From Chloroflexi bacterium RBG_16_60_22 (GTDB lineage: Bacteria > Chloroflexota > Dehalococcoidia > Dehalococcoidales > RBG-16-60-22), in contig MGNX01000112.1 in NCBI GenBank assembly GCA_001796935.1, positions 1 to 10,707 of the forward strand: a stretch of 10,707 nucleotides of DNA, written 5' to 3'. The position numbers were made by a program, and so were the translations under genes. Shown here in pieces: positions 1 through 6,324 of this stretch. The stretch's first letter is position 1. Each line of letters opens with the position of its first letter. Below the pieces are notes generated by a model, which worked only from the letters and a program-made list of their open reading frames with translations, was not told the origin of the DNA and searched no databases.

Positions 1-2
1 CG

Positions 3-44
3 GACATCGACCCGCGCTGGTCGGAGTTGACGAAACTCCTCTAG
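3..44 (+). CDS. YceD/DUF177 family protein, C-terminal end only
   Basis: An open frame enters from the left edge and reads DIDPRWSELTKLL before a TAG stop. A DPRW/DPRF-x-x-L-x-x-L tail directly before rpmF is typical of the YceD (DUF177) family, which is linked to 23S rRNA accumulation and commonly lies immediately upstream of rpmF. Only 13 residues are visible, so the call rests on this tail and on its position 41 bp before rpmF. The rest of the gene is outside the window. Confidence 0.62.
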   Translation, partial: DIDPRWSELTKLL

Positions 45-57
45 TCTCTGGTAAAAT
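27..57 (+). promoter_or_regulatory. Weak candidate promoter for rpmF
   Basis: TTGACG at 27-32 and TAAAAT at 52-57 resemble sigma-70 -35 and -10 boxes. The 19-bp spacer is longer than ideal. It overlaps the end of the upstream gene, and rpmF could equally be read through from upstream. Confidence 0.25.
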
Positions 58-85
58 AGGAATCATAATAAGAACGGAGTAACTT

Positions 86-286
86 ATGGGAGCGCTGCCA
101 AAACGTAAGGTAAGCCCGGCGCGTGCCGGTAGGAGGCTGAGCCACATCGCCAGGAAGCCCCCGGCGCTGGTGGAATGCCCCCAGTGCCACAGCCTTAAAA
201 TGCCCCACCACACCTGCCCCACCTGCGGGACCTACAACGGCCGGCAGGTCATCAAGATGGAAGGGCGGAAGAAAGAGGGCGGTTAA
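86..286 (+). CDS. rpmF: 50S ribosomal protein L32
   Basis: This 66-residue protein is a component of the large ribosomal subunit. It begins with the basic L32 pattern (PKRKVSPARAGRR), and the core holds a four-cysteine zinc ribbon: C31 and C34 (CPQC), then C44 and C47 (CPTC), followed by GTYNGRQV. The family is usually 55-65 residues, so this is full length with a short lysine/arginine-rich tail. The ATG is preceded by GGAG at 76-79 at good spacing. The place after a YceD-like gene and before a fatty acid gene matches the common bacterial order. The zinc-binding form is identified by all four cysteines; the cysteine-free paralogue used in zinc shortage is not what is seen here. Confidence 0.95.
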   Translation: MGALPKRKVSPARAGRRLSHIARKPPALVECPQCHSLKMPHHTCPTCGTYNGRQVIKMEGRKKEGG

Positions 287-297
287 CCGTTTCCCAC

Positions 298-359
298 CGG
301 GGCTTTACCCCGTACCATCCTTTTCTCTTAGCCAGGGAGGGGTGCGGCTATACACCGCA
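298..359 (+). other. rpmF-fabD spacer with two small hairpins
   Basis: The 104-bp gap between rpmF and fabD holds two short inverted repeats: CGGGG/CCCCG (298-302 with 308-312) and TGCGG/CCGCA (343-347 with 355-359). The first is followed at a distance by a pyrimidine-rich run (318-329) but lacks a proper adjacent T-tract, so it is a poor intrinsic terminator. The second lies just before the fabD ribosome binding site. No known riboswitch or lipid-regulator operator was recognised. Confidence 0.25.
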
Positions 360-390
360 GGATATTTTCAGAGGAGGGAAGGCAACCGAG

Positions 391-1323
391 ATGACGCCAG
401 CCGCCTGGGTCTTTCCCGGCCAGGGTTCACAAGCGGTCGGCATGGGGCGCGACCTCTTTGATAACGTGAAATCGGCCAGGGCCGTCTTCGAGCGGGCCGA
501 CGCCGCGCTGGGGTTCCCGCTCTCCAGGCTCTGCTTCGAAGGCCCGGAGGACGAACTGCGCCAGACCATCAACGCCCAGCCCGCGCTGGTTACCGCCGGC
601 ATCGCCTGCCTGGAAGCCGCCCGCGAGCTCCTCGGTAAGCACCTGCCGGCCCCGGCCTTCGTGGCCGGCCACAGCCTGGGTGAGTACACGGCGCTGGCCG
701 TCGCCGGGGTGTTCGACTTCCCCACCGCCGTCCGCCTCGCCCGCGAACGTGGCCGGCTGATGCACGAGGCCGGGCAGAAGCGCGCCGGTGCCATGGCCGC
801 CATCATCGGGCTGGATGAAGCCAAACTGGCGGAAGTCTGTAAAGAGTCTGATGCCGTCATGGCCAACATCAACTCGCCGGGGCAGATTGTCATCAGCGGC
901 GCCGCCGATAACGTGAAAAAGGCCATGGAGCTGGCCACCGCCGCCGGGGCCAGCCGCGCCATTCCGCTCCAGGTCAGCGGCGCTTTCCACTCCCCGCTGA
1001 TGCAGCCCGCCGCGGACGGCCTGGCCAAATACGTCAACTCCGTCCCTTTTCAAAAGCCTGCCATCCCCGTCATCGGCAATGTCAGCGCCGGGCCGCTGCC
1101 CACCCCGGAGGCGGTCAAAACCGAGCTCCTTAAACAGCTGCTCAACCCCGTGCAGTGGCAGCGCAGCATCGAGTACATGGTAAAGCAGGGCGTGACCACC
1201 TTCATCGAGATAGGGCCGGGCAGGGTGCTGACGGGACTCATCCGGCGTATAAATAAAGAGGTTGCCACCGTCAATATCGGTGATTTAGAGGCGATAAAGG
1301 GTTTAGGTAACCTAACCCCCTGA
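391..1323 (+). CDS. fabD: Malonyl-CoA:ACP transacylase
   Basis: FabD moves the malonyl group from CoA to acyl carrier protein, which supplies the extender unit for type II fatty acid synthesis in the cytoplasm. The 310 residues match the family length. Near the start is FPGQGSQ with the oxyanion-hole Gln12. The nucleophile Ser95 lies in GHSLGEY, Arg120 in the RERGRLM segment binds the malonyl carboxylate, and His200 in GAFHSPLM is the catalytic base. The IGPGRVLTGL motif near residue 274 is also typical. A strong GAGGAGGG (371-378) precedes the ATG by 12 bases. It probably forms one transcription unit with rpmF upstream and possibly fabG downstream. The final residues NLTP and the TGA lie inside a dispersed repeat, so the C-terminus was probably remodelled by that insertion. 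Confidence 0.96.
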   Translation: MTPAAWVFPGQGSQAVGMGRDLFDNVKSARAVFERADAALGFPLSRLCFEGPEDELRQTINAQPALVTAGIACLEAARELLGKHLPAPAFVAGHSLGEYTALAVAGVFDFPTAVRLARERGRLMHEAGQKRAGAMAAIIGLDEAKLAEVCKESDAVMANINSPGQIVISGAADNVKKAMELATAAGASRAIPLQVSGAFHSPLMQPAADGLAKYVNSVPFQKPAIPVIGNVSAGPLPTPEAVKTELLKQLLNPVQWQRSIEYMVKQGVTTFIEIGPGRVLTGLIRRINKEVATVNIGDLEAIKGLGNLTP

Positions 1324-1387
1324 CCCCCTTCCCTTGGTTATTGATGAAGGGAAGGGGGGAACTAGATGAGAGGGGTTGCACCCTCTC
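1309..1387 (+). repeat. C-rich double-hairpin repeat, copy 1
   Basis: After the shared lead-in (CCTAACCCCCTGA) there is a perfect 12-bp inverted repeat: 1324-1335 pairs with 1347-1358 around an 11-base loop. A second stem, GAGAGGG (1368-1374) with CCCTCTC (1381-1387), follows around a 6-base loop. The same two-stem layout occurs at 6684-6788, and its left part again at 10658-10707. Its first 15 bases are the last codons and stop of fabD. There is no T-tract after the first stem, so it is not a standard intrinsic terminator, though it could slow or partly stop transcription between fabD and fabG. Confidence 0.75.
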
Positions 1388-1487
1388 AAACTCTCCCCTA
1401 TACTCTAGGAAACAGGATTTTCTTTTCTATCTTTAGGGGTAGGGAGGCAAAGAAGGGAGTCTAAGAGGGGCAAAGCCCTATTTTCTT

Positions 1488-1561
1488 TTGTCATTCTCGG
1501 GCTTGACCCGAGAATCCAGGCCTCTGCCTCCCCTGGATTCCCGCTTCCGCGGGAATGACAA
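1488..1561 (+). repeat. GTCATTC...GAATGAC cruciform repeat, copy 1
   Basis: The element has terminal inverted repeats TTGTCATTC and GAATGACAA. Inside are two sub-hairpins, CTCGGG/CCCGAG on the left and CCCGC/GCGGG on the right, and a central pairing of GAATCCAGG with CCTGGATTC. A second copy with the same plan lies at 8386-8450. This class of REP/MITE-like intergenic element is known from many bacteria. Its right end is 43 bp before the fabG start, and its translation gives the familiar spurious peptide SSPRMT on the other strand. Confidence 0.8.
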
Positions 1562-1602
1562 GGAAGTAAAATAAGGATAATATATACCGAGGGGGAAGTT
1601 GT

Positions 1603-2352
1603 ATGGACCTCTCCAATAGAGTCGCCATCGTCACCGGCAGCGCCCGCGGTATCGGGCGGGAGATAGCCATCAAGCTGGCGGAGGTCGGCGCCAACATCGT
1701 CGTCAACGATATCGAGACCGCCGCCGCAGCCCTGGAAGCCACGGCCAACGAAATAAAAGCCCTCGGCCGCCAGGCCCTGGCCGTCACCGCCGACGTCAGC
1801 AATGCCGCCGACGTGGCCCGACTCGTCGAGACCGCCGCCAAGACCTGCGGCCGCATCGATATCCTGGTGAACAACGCCGGGGTCACCCGCGACCAGCTCA
1901 TCATGCGCATGACTGACGACGAATGGGACACCGTGCTGAACATCGACCTCAAGAGCGCTTTCCTCTGCACCCGCGCCGTGCTGCGGCACATGCTCCGGGC
2001 GCGCTGGGGGAGGATTATCAGCATCGCCAGCGTGGTGGGCATCATCGGCAACGCCGGCCAGGCCAACTATGCCTCGGCCAAGGCGGGCGTCATCGGGCTG
2101 ACCAGGTCCATCGCCAAGGAGGTCGGCTCACGCGGCATCACCGCCAACGCCATCGCCCCCGGCTTCATCGAGACGCGGATGACGGAGCAGCTCGACGAGA
2201 AACAGCGGGAGGAGCTCCTGAAGCACATCCCCCTGGCGAGCCTGGGCACCCCGCGGGACGTCGCTGAAGCGGTGGCCTTCCTGGCCTCCGAAGAGGCCCG
2301 CTACATCACGGGGCACGTCCTGAACGTGGACGGCGGCATGGCCAACGGCTAG
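1603..2352 (+). CDS. fabG: 3-oxoacyl-ACP reductase
   Basis: FabG reduces 3-oxoacyl-ACP to 3-hydroxyacyl-ACP with NADPH, the first reduction of each fatty acid elongation round. This is a classical short-chain dehydrogenase of 249 residues. It has the cofactor-binding TGSARGIG at 11-18, NNAG at 90-93, the catalytic Asn113, Ser143, and Tyr156 and Lys160 in the YASAK segment. The tail (ITGHVLNVDGG) is typical of FabG. The match of the SVVGIIGNAGQANYASAKAG region to FabG, and its place after fabD, favour this over a general SDR. A GAGGGGGA run precedes the ATG. It is separated from fabD by 279 bp containing two repeats, so it may have its own promoter. It converges with the next gene. Confidence 0.93.
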   Translation: MDLSNRVAIVTGSARGIGREIAIKLAEVGANIVVNDIETAAAALEATANEIKALGRQALAVTADVSNAADVARLVETAAKTCGRIDILVNNAGVTRDQLIMRMTDDEWDTVLNIDLKSAFLCTRAVLRHMLRARWGRIISIASVVGIIGNAGQANYASAKAGVIGLTRSIAKEVGSRGITANAIAPGFIETRMTEQLDEKQREELLKHIPLASLGTPRDVAEAVAFLASEEARYITGHVLNVDGGMANG

Positions 2353-2358
2353 GCGGGA

Positions 2359-3069
2359 CTAGACCGTTTCCTGCTTTCTCTCCGGTATCTCAATCCTGGG
2401 GCCGGCGCGCCGCATCCGCCACTCCCTGAGGTACTGGAGCACTTCATCTTCCGTAACGTCGTACCAGGTCCGGTAGTAGTCCGCTACGGCGAATACCCGT
2501 CCGGTGCCGATGGCGCACGTCACGACGCGGTCGGCCGCTTCCTTGAGCTCCTTGACAACGTGCTCCGGGCCCACCGGCGCCGCGGCGATTATTTTCTCCG
2601 GCTTGCGGTGGCGTACGGACGCGATGGCCGCCCTCATGGTATAGCCGGAAGCCAGCCCGTCGTCGACGATGATTACCGTCCGCCCGGCGATAGTCAGCGG
2701 CGGCCGGTCGCCGTGGTAAAGCAGGCTCCGACTGCGGATGTTCGACCTCACCTGGCTGACCTGGTAGTTTATCTGCTGGTCGGTCAGGCCGGCCTGCTTG
2801 ACGAGCGCCTCGTTAAGAATCAAAGTGCCGTCGTCGGTGACGGAGCCGAAGCCGCTTTCCGGGTTGAGGGGCAGCGGTATTTTCCGGGAAATAACCAGGT
2901 CGAGGTCGGCATTGAGCGCCAGGGCCACGGCCAGGGCCACGGCCGCGCCGCCATTGGGGATGCCCAGCACCACCGCCGACTTCCCGGCGTATTCCGCCAG
3001 CCTTTCGGCGAGCTGCCGTCCCGCGTCGAAGCGGTTCTCGAAGATGGGCTCCACGGCAGAGTGGCGCAT
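2359..3069 (-). CDS. Phosphoribosyltransferase of the COG1926 type, substrate unknown
   Basis: The 236-residue protein has a type I phosphoribosyltransferase fold signature. The PRPP loop VIIVDDGLASGYTM lies at 132-145, and an N-terminal GIPNGGAAVA loop at 36-45 is followed by a conserved RKI at 62-64. The C-terminal WYDVTEDEV segment matches the family of predicted phosphoribosyltransferases related to COG1926. It is the last gene of a - strand operon, 25 bp after ade, with a strong GGAGAGGAG site before its ATG. Sitting behind hpt and ade, it is probably linked to purine or PRPP handling, but no substrate can be read from sequence. A perfect 12-bp tandem repeat (2919-2942, encoding alanine/valine/leucine) appears not to change the length of the family motif. 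Confidence 0.85.
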   Translation of the reverse strand: MRHSAVEPIFENRFDAGRQLAERLAEYAGKSAVVLGIPNGGAAVALAVALALNADLDLVISRKIPLPLNPESGFGSVTDDGTLILNEALVKQAGLTDQQINYQVSQVRSNIRSRSLLYHGDRPPLTIAGRTVIIVDDGLASGYTMRAAIASVRHRKPEKIIAAAPVGPEHVVKELKEAADRVVTCAIGTGRVFAVADYYRTWYDVTEDEVLQYLREWRMRRAGPRIEIPERKQETV

Positions 3070-3094
3070 GTGACTCTCCTCTCCTGCGGTTGAG

Positions 3095-4798
3095 TTATTC
3101 TACCAGCTTGAACTCGTTAACGTCCACCAGCCCGAGGTCGGTCAGGCGCAGCTCCGGGATGACCGGCAGCGCCAGGAAGGACAGGGCGGCAAACGGCGCC
3201 GGCAGGGTCGAGCCCAGCTCCCGGGCCGCCTTGTCCAGCCCCTCCAGACCGGCCACCACCTTCTCCAGCGGCTCGGCGGAAAGCAGGCCGGCGATGGGCG
3301 TCGCCAGGCTGGCGCGCACCTTGCCGTCCGCCACCACCGCCAGGCCTCCCTGCAATTTTTCCACTTCCTTGACAGCCGCGTACATGTCATCGTCGCTGGC
3401 GCCGACCACCACGATGTTATGGGAGTCGTGGGCGGTGGACGAGGCGAGCGCGCCTTTCTTCAGCCCGAAGCCGGTCACCAGCCCCAGCCCGATGTTGCCC
3501 GTGGCCTTATGCCTCTCCACCACCGCCAGATTGAGGATGTCCCGGGCGGTATCCGGGACGACGAACCCGTCTCTGACACTGACCTTCAACCGCTTCCGGC
3601 GGGTGATAATCTGCCCGGGCACCACCCCGATGACCGGTCGGGTCTCCCCGGCCGCCCTGAGCCGGAGCGCCCCGACCGTAAAGGGCTTGACGTTGAACGT
3701 GCGGGAAAGGCGGTCGCCCGCCGGCCGGTAGGCCGGGAACAGCGGCTTTCCCTCCCGGGCCACCAGTCGGCCCCGGTAAAAGACAAGGTCGATTTTAAAA
3801 TCGTTTAAATCCTCAAAGACAATCAGGTTGGCGAAGTAGCCGGGGGCCACCGCCCCCAGGCCGTACAGCTTGAAATACTCGGCGGGGTTGATGGTGGCCA
3901 TCTGGATGGCCCGGATGGGGTCGAGCCCCCGCTTAATCGCCCGGCGCACCACGGCGTCGATATCGCCATCGCTAAGGAGGTCGGACGCAGAGCGGTCGTC
4001 CACCACGAAGAGGCACCGCCGCCAGGTCTGGTCGGTGACCAGGGGCAGCAGGGCGTCCAGGTTCTTCTCCGAGGAGCCCTCCCGTATCATGATGTGCATC
4101 CCCCGCCGCAGCTTTTCCGCCGCCTCGGCCGGGGCCACCGATTCGTGGTCGGAGCCGATGCCGGCGGCGATATAGGCATTCAGTTCCCGGCCGCCGAGGC
4201 CGGGGGCATGGCCGTCGATGGCCTTGCCGCGGGCAGATGCTATTTTACTTAGCAGGTCGGCATCCCCGGAGATGACGCCGGGGTAGTTCATCACCTCCCC
4301 CAGCCCGATGCAGTCGCGCCAGCGCAGCATCCGCCGGATATCCTCCGGCCCGAGTCTGGACCCGGACGTCTCCAGGTGGGTCGCCGGGACGCAGGAGGGG
4401 GCCATGAGAAAAAGGTCGAAGGGCAGGCGCCGGGCGCATTCCAGCACGTACCGGATACCTTCCAGGCCGCTGACGTTGGCAATCTCGTGGAGGTCGGTGA
4501 CGATGCCGGACGTGCCGTGGGGCACCACTGCCCGGGCGTACTGGCCGACGTCCAGCGTCGAGCTTTCCAGGTGGGTGTGCCCGTTGATAAGGCCGGGCGC
4601 CAGGTATCTACCATCAAGGTCGATGGTCTTTTTCGCGTCCTGATAGTCCCCTAACCCGGCCACCCGACCCCCGCTGACGGCCACGCTGGCTTCTTCTATC
4701 TCACCGTTGAGGGTGTTGACGACGCGGGCATTGGACAGGAGGAGGTCGGCCGGTTCCGACCCCCCGGCGGCGGCGATGAGTCGATTCAACCCACTCAA
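3095..4798 (-). CDS. ade: Adenine deaminase
   Basis: This enzyme converts adenine to hypoxanthine and ammonia and belongs to the metal-dependent amidohydrolases. From the TTG start at 4798 the protein has 567 residues, close to the family norm. Metal-site and active-site motifs are GHTHLESS (His74, His76, Glu78), LHEIAN (His104), GEVMN (Glu167), GHAPGL (His197), SDHES (His218) and VDDR (Asp267-268). The C-terminal domain carries the characteristic SSTAHDSHNIVVVGA. An in-frame ATG at 4849 would add 17 residues and overlap hpt by 50 bp. The TTG is preferred because GGAGG (4809-4805) sits 6 bases before it, it falls 1 base after the hpt stop, and the resulting N-terminus starts as in other family members. 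One oddity: the usual GHID-type motif after VDDR reads GDID here. It works with hpt in purine salvage. Confidence 0.93.
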   Translation of the reverse strand: MSGLNRLIAAAGGSEPADLLLSNARVVNTLNGEIEEASVAVSGGRVAGLGDYQDAKKTIDLDGRYLAPGLINGHTHLESSTLDVGQYARAVVPHGTSGIVTDLHEIANVSGLEGIRYVLECARRLPFDLFLMAPSCVPATHLETSGSRLGPEDIRRMLRWRDCIGLGEVMNYPGVISGDADLLSKIASARGKAIDGHAPGLGGRELNAYIAAGIGSDHESVAPAEAAEKLRRGMHIMIREGSSEKNLDALLPLVTDQTWRRCLFVVDDRSASDLLSDGDIDAVVRRAIKRGLDPIRAIQMATINPAEYFKLYGLGAVAPGYFANLIVFEDLNDFKIDLVFYRGRLVAREGKPLFPAYRPAGDRLSRTFNVKPFTVGALRLRAAGETRPVIGVVPGQIITRRKRLKVSVRDGFVVPDTARDILNLAVVERHKATGNIGLGLVTGFGLKKGALASSTAHDSHNIVVVGASDDDMYAAVKEVEKLQGGLAVVADGKVRASLATPIAGLLSAEPLEKVVAGLEGLDKAARELGSTLPAPFAALSFLALPVIPELRLTDLGLVDVNEFKLVE

Positions 4799-4799
4799 A

Positions 4800-5327
4800 T
4801 CAGTCCTCCAGAACGTGGATATCGGGGAGGTTGCGGTACTTCTCGTCACAGTCCAGGCCGTAGCCCACCAGGAACCTGTCCGGCACGGAGAAGCCCAGGT
4901 AATCGATTTTGACCGGCACCTGCCGCCGGGAAGGCTTGTCCGTCAGGGCGCAGAGGCGTACCGAGGCCGGTTTTTTCTTCCTCAGGTAGTCCAGGAGAAA
5001 GGCTACCGTGATGCCGGTGTCGATGATGTCCTCGACGACCAGCACGTGCCGGCCCCGGACGGAGGTGCGCAGGCCCTGCACCACCCTGACATGGCCCGAG
5101 CTCCGGCGGCCGCTCCCGTAGCTGGACAGCCGGATGAACTCCACCTCCAGGGGAAAATCGAGCTCCCGGACGAGGTCGGCCAGGAAGACGAAGGAGCCCT
5201 TGAGTATCCCCAGCAGGAGGGGCTCCTTATCGCGGTAGTCCCCGGCGATTTCCCCGGCGAGCCGCTTGACAGCGGACGCTATCTCCGCGCGGGGGACGAG
5301 GCGGTGCAACCCGGAGGGAGAATCCAT
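4800..5327 (-). CDS. hpt: Hypoxanthine (guanine) phosphoribosyltransferase
   Basis: Hpt transfers ribose phosphate from PRPP to hypoxanthine, and often guanine, to give IMP or GMP. The 175 residues match bacterial HPRTs. Visible landmarks are LKGS at 42-45, the SSYG loop at 68-71, the PRPP motif VLVVEDIIDTGIT at 95-107, and the base-binding C-terminal region with the DYLGFSVPDRFLVGYGLD segment. It is the first gene of the hpt-ade-phosphoribosyltransferase operon and feeds on the product of ade. The ATG lacks a close Shine-Dalgarno site: GGAGG lies 19 bases upstream, inside what looks like the promoter spacer, so the message may be almost leaderless. No alternative upstream start fits before an in-frame TAA. 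Confidence 0.95.
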   Translation of the reverse strand: MDSPSGLHRLVPRAEIASAVKRLAGEIAGDYRDKEPLLLGILKGSFVFLADLVRELDFPLEVEFIRLSSYGSGRRSSGHVRVVQGLRTSVRGRHVLVVEDIIDTGITVAFLLDYLRKKKPASVRLCALTDKPSRRQVPVKIDYLGFSVPDRFLVGYGLDCDEKYRNLPDIHVLED

Positions 5328-5338
5328 AGCTAAATGAA

Positions 5339-5367
5339 ATTATAGTCCTCCGCGCCGACCATGTCCA
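5339..5367 (-). promoter_or_regulatory. Sigma-70-like promoter for hpt-ade operon
   Basis: On the - strand TGGACA (5367-5362, five of six consensus bases) is followed by a 17-bp spacer and a perfect TATAAT (5344-5339). The expected transcription start near 5332 lies only about 5 bases before the hpt ATG. Confidence 0.65.
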
Positions 5368-5390
5368 ACGGAAGACCGCCCGCGCCCCGA

Positions 5391-5846
5391 CTATTTGTTA
5401 TTGGGCTTGCTCTCGATATACTTTTCCACGGCGCGCGAGCCGAAATAGAAGATGATGATTATCCCTTCAATCCAGGTAAAGTGCCCGACGATTGTCTTGG
5501 CCAGCTCGGTATCGGCGCTGGCCGCCTTCGTGAAGACCACCAGCCCGAGGAACACCAGGTAGACCAGGGTAAAGGAAGCGGCGACGGCCTTCCTCATCTC
5601 GGTCGTGGCCAGGGCGGGGTCATGCGAAAGGTAGTTGCACAGCATGAGAACGCCGATGAAGGTGATGACGCCGACGCCGCCCACGGACAATGCCACCGAG
5701 ACGATGTCCGCCACCCCCAGGACGATAACCCCGACATCCAGGATGACGATGAGCGCCGCTATCCAGAAGGCCCCTTTACCACGCTTTTCCCAGGTTATTT
5801 CCTTCTGTTTATACTCTTTTTCCTCATTATTGTCATTCTTCGGCAT
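5391..5846 (-). CDS. Small four-helix membrane protein, function unknown
   Basis: I do not recognise the family. The 151-residue protein begins with a charged, hydrophilic stretch (residues 1-25, many Lys/Glu/Asn). It then shows about four hydrophobic segments at roughly 27-46, 50-72, 88-108 and 123-138, and ends with a short polar tail after FYFGSRAVEKYIE. The FYFGSR motif following the last helix recurs in small inner-membrane proteins of unknown role. No signal peptide or catalytic motif is seen. A strong AAAGGAGG precedes the ATG, and a good promoter lies upstream. It ends 63 bp before the hpt start and could be co-transcribed, but hpt has its own promoter, so a link to purine salvage, for example in transport, is only speculation. 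Confidence 0.75.
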   Translation of the reverse strand: MPKNDNNEEKEYKQKEITWEKRGKGAFWIAALIVILDVGVIVLGVADIVSVALSVGGVGVITFIGVLMLCNYLSHDPALATTEMRKAVAASFTLVYLVFLGLVVFTKAASADTELAKTIVGHFTWIEGIIIIFYFGSRAVEKYIESKPNNK

Positions 5847-5897
5847 ATTCGTCCTCCTTTACCGAGCCTTCCCGGGGGCAGTCCGCTACGTCCCCTC

Positions 5898-5926
5898 TTT
5901 ATACGCCGAATCCCGTTATTTGTCAA
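5898..5926 (-). promoter_or_regulatory. Sigma-70-like promoter for the membrane protein gene
   Basis: A perfect TTGACA (5926-5921) and TATAAA (5903-5898, five of six bases) are separated by 17 bp on the - strand. The predicted start near 5891 gives a leader of about 45 bases holding the strong ribosome binding site of the 5846 gene. Confidence 0.7.
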
Positions 5927-6070
5927 TAAAAACACCGGGGCCGAAGCGCGCCAGAACAACGCCAAATTGCGTAGGGAAAAAGAACGTGGAATAGGTATAA
6001 ATGCGTCAGCGGAGATAACCTGAGGTGCTTTAAATGCCTTGGGGCCGGACCGGGTGGTGAAATCAGAGGG

Positions 6071-6292
6071 CTACTGGCGTTTTTCCCGCAGCTTCTTGAG
6101 GATTTCCTGCTCTGCCTGCCAGCGTTTGAAGTCTTCTTCGCCGAGGGGCTCGCAGGACTGCAGCCTTTTGTTGGCGATGAGTATGGTAAAGAGGCTGCGG
6201 CACTTCCAGCAGCGCCAGGGCCCCTGGAATAAGTCCTGCACCAGGGACATCTTGCCGATAGTCCCGCAGCCGGGGCACGTTATCTCTATCAT
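6071..6292 (-). CDS. Small zinc-ribbon protein, function unknown
   Basis: This 73-residue protein has two CxxC pairs, C6/C9 (CPGCG) and C28/C31 (CWKC), spaced as in a zinc ribbon. A fifth cysteine is at position 47. The last 20 or so residues are charged and probably a helix (GEEDFKRWQAEQEILKKLRE). No catalytic domain is present, so binding to nucleic acid or protein is the usual role of such small ribbons, but nothing here shows the partner. It follows the PRC-barrel-like gene by 32 bp on the same strand and probably shares its transcript. The Shine-Dalgarno site is weak, which would suit translational coupling. Confidence 0.75.
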   Translation of the reverse strand: MIEITCPGCGTIGKMSLVQDLFQGPWRCWKCRSLFTILIANKRLQSCEPLGEEDFKRWQAEQEILKKLREKRQ

Positions 6293-6324
6293 CGCGATAA
6301 CCTGCTACCCTCCACCGTTTCCGG

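Noticed and set aside
298..329. Intrinsic terminator after rpmF
   Set aside because: The stem is 5 bp and the pyrimidine run starts several bases too late.
348..1053. Long open frames on the - strand opposite fabD
   Set aside because: They are fully antisense to a clear FabD, have no recognisable domain, and are expected from GC-rich coding sequence.
1309..1561. Adjacent repeats as a CRISPR array
   Set aside because: The units differ in sequence, are palindromic to different extents and have no regular spacers.
1405..2066. - strand open frames over the fabD-fabG gap and fabG
   Set aside because: Their ends translate the cruciform repeat (the SSPRMT-type peptide typical of spurious calls) and the rest is antisense to fabG.
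2919..2942. Perfect 12-bp tandem repeat in the phosphoribosyltransferase gene
   Set aside because: The encoded region has the same length as the family pattern between the first loop and RKI, so it looks like chance in an Ala/Val/Leu helix rather than a duplication.
5361..6023. A 220-residue + strand open frame opposite the membrane protein gene
   Set aside because: Low-complexity Asp/Gly/His-rich translation antisense to a gene with a good promoter, ribosome site and transmembrane pattern.
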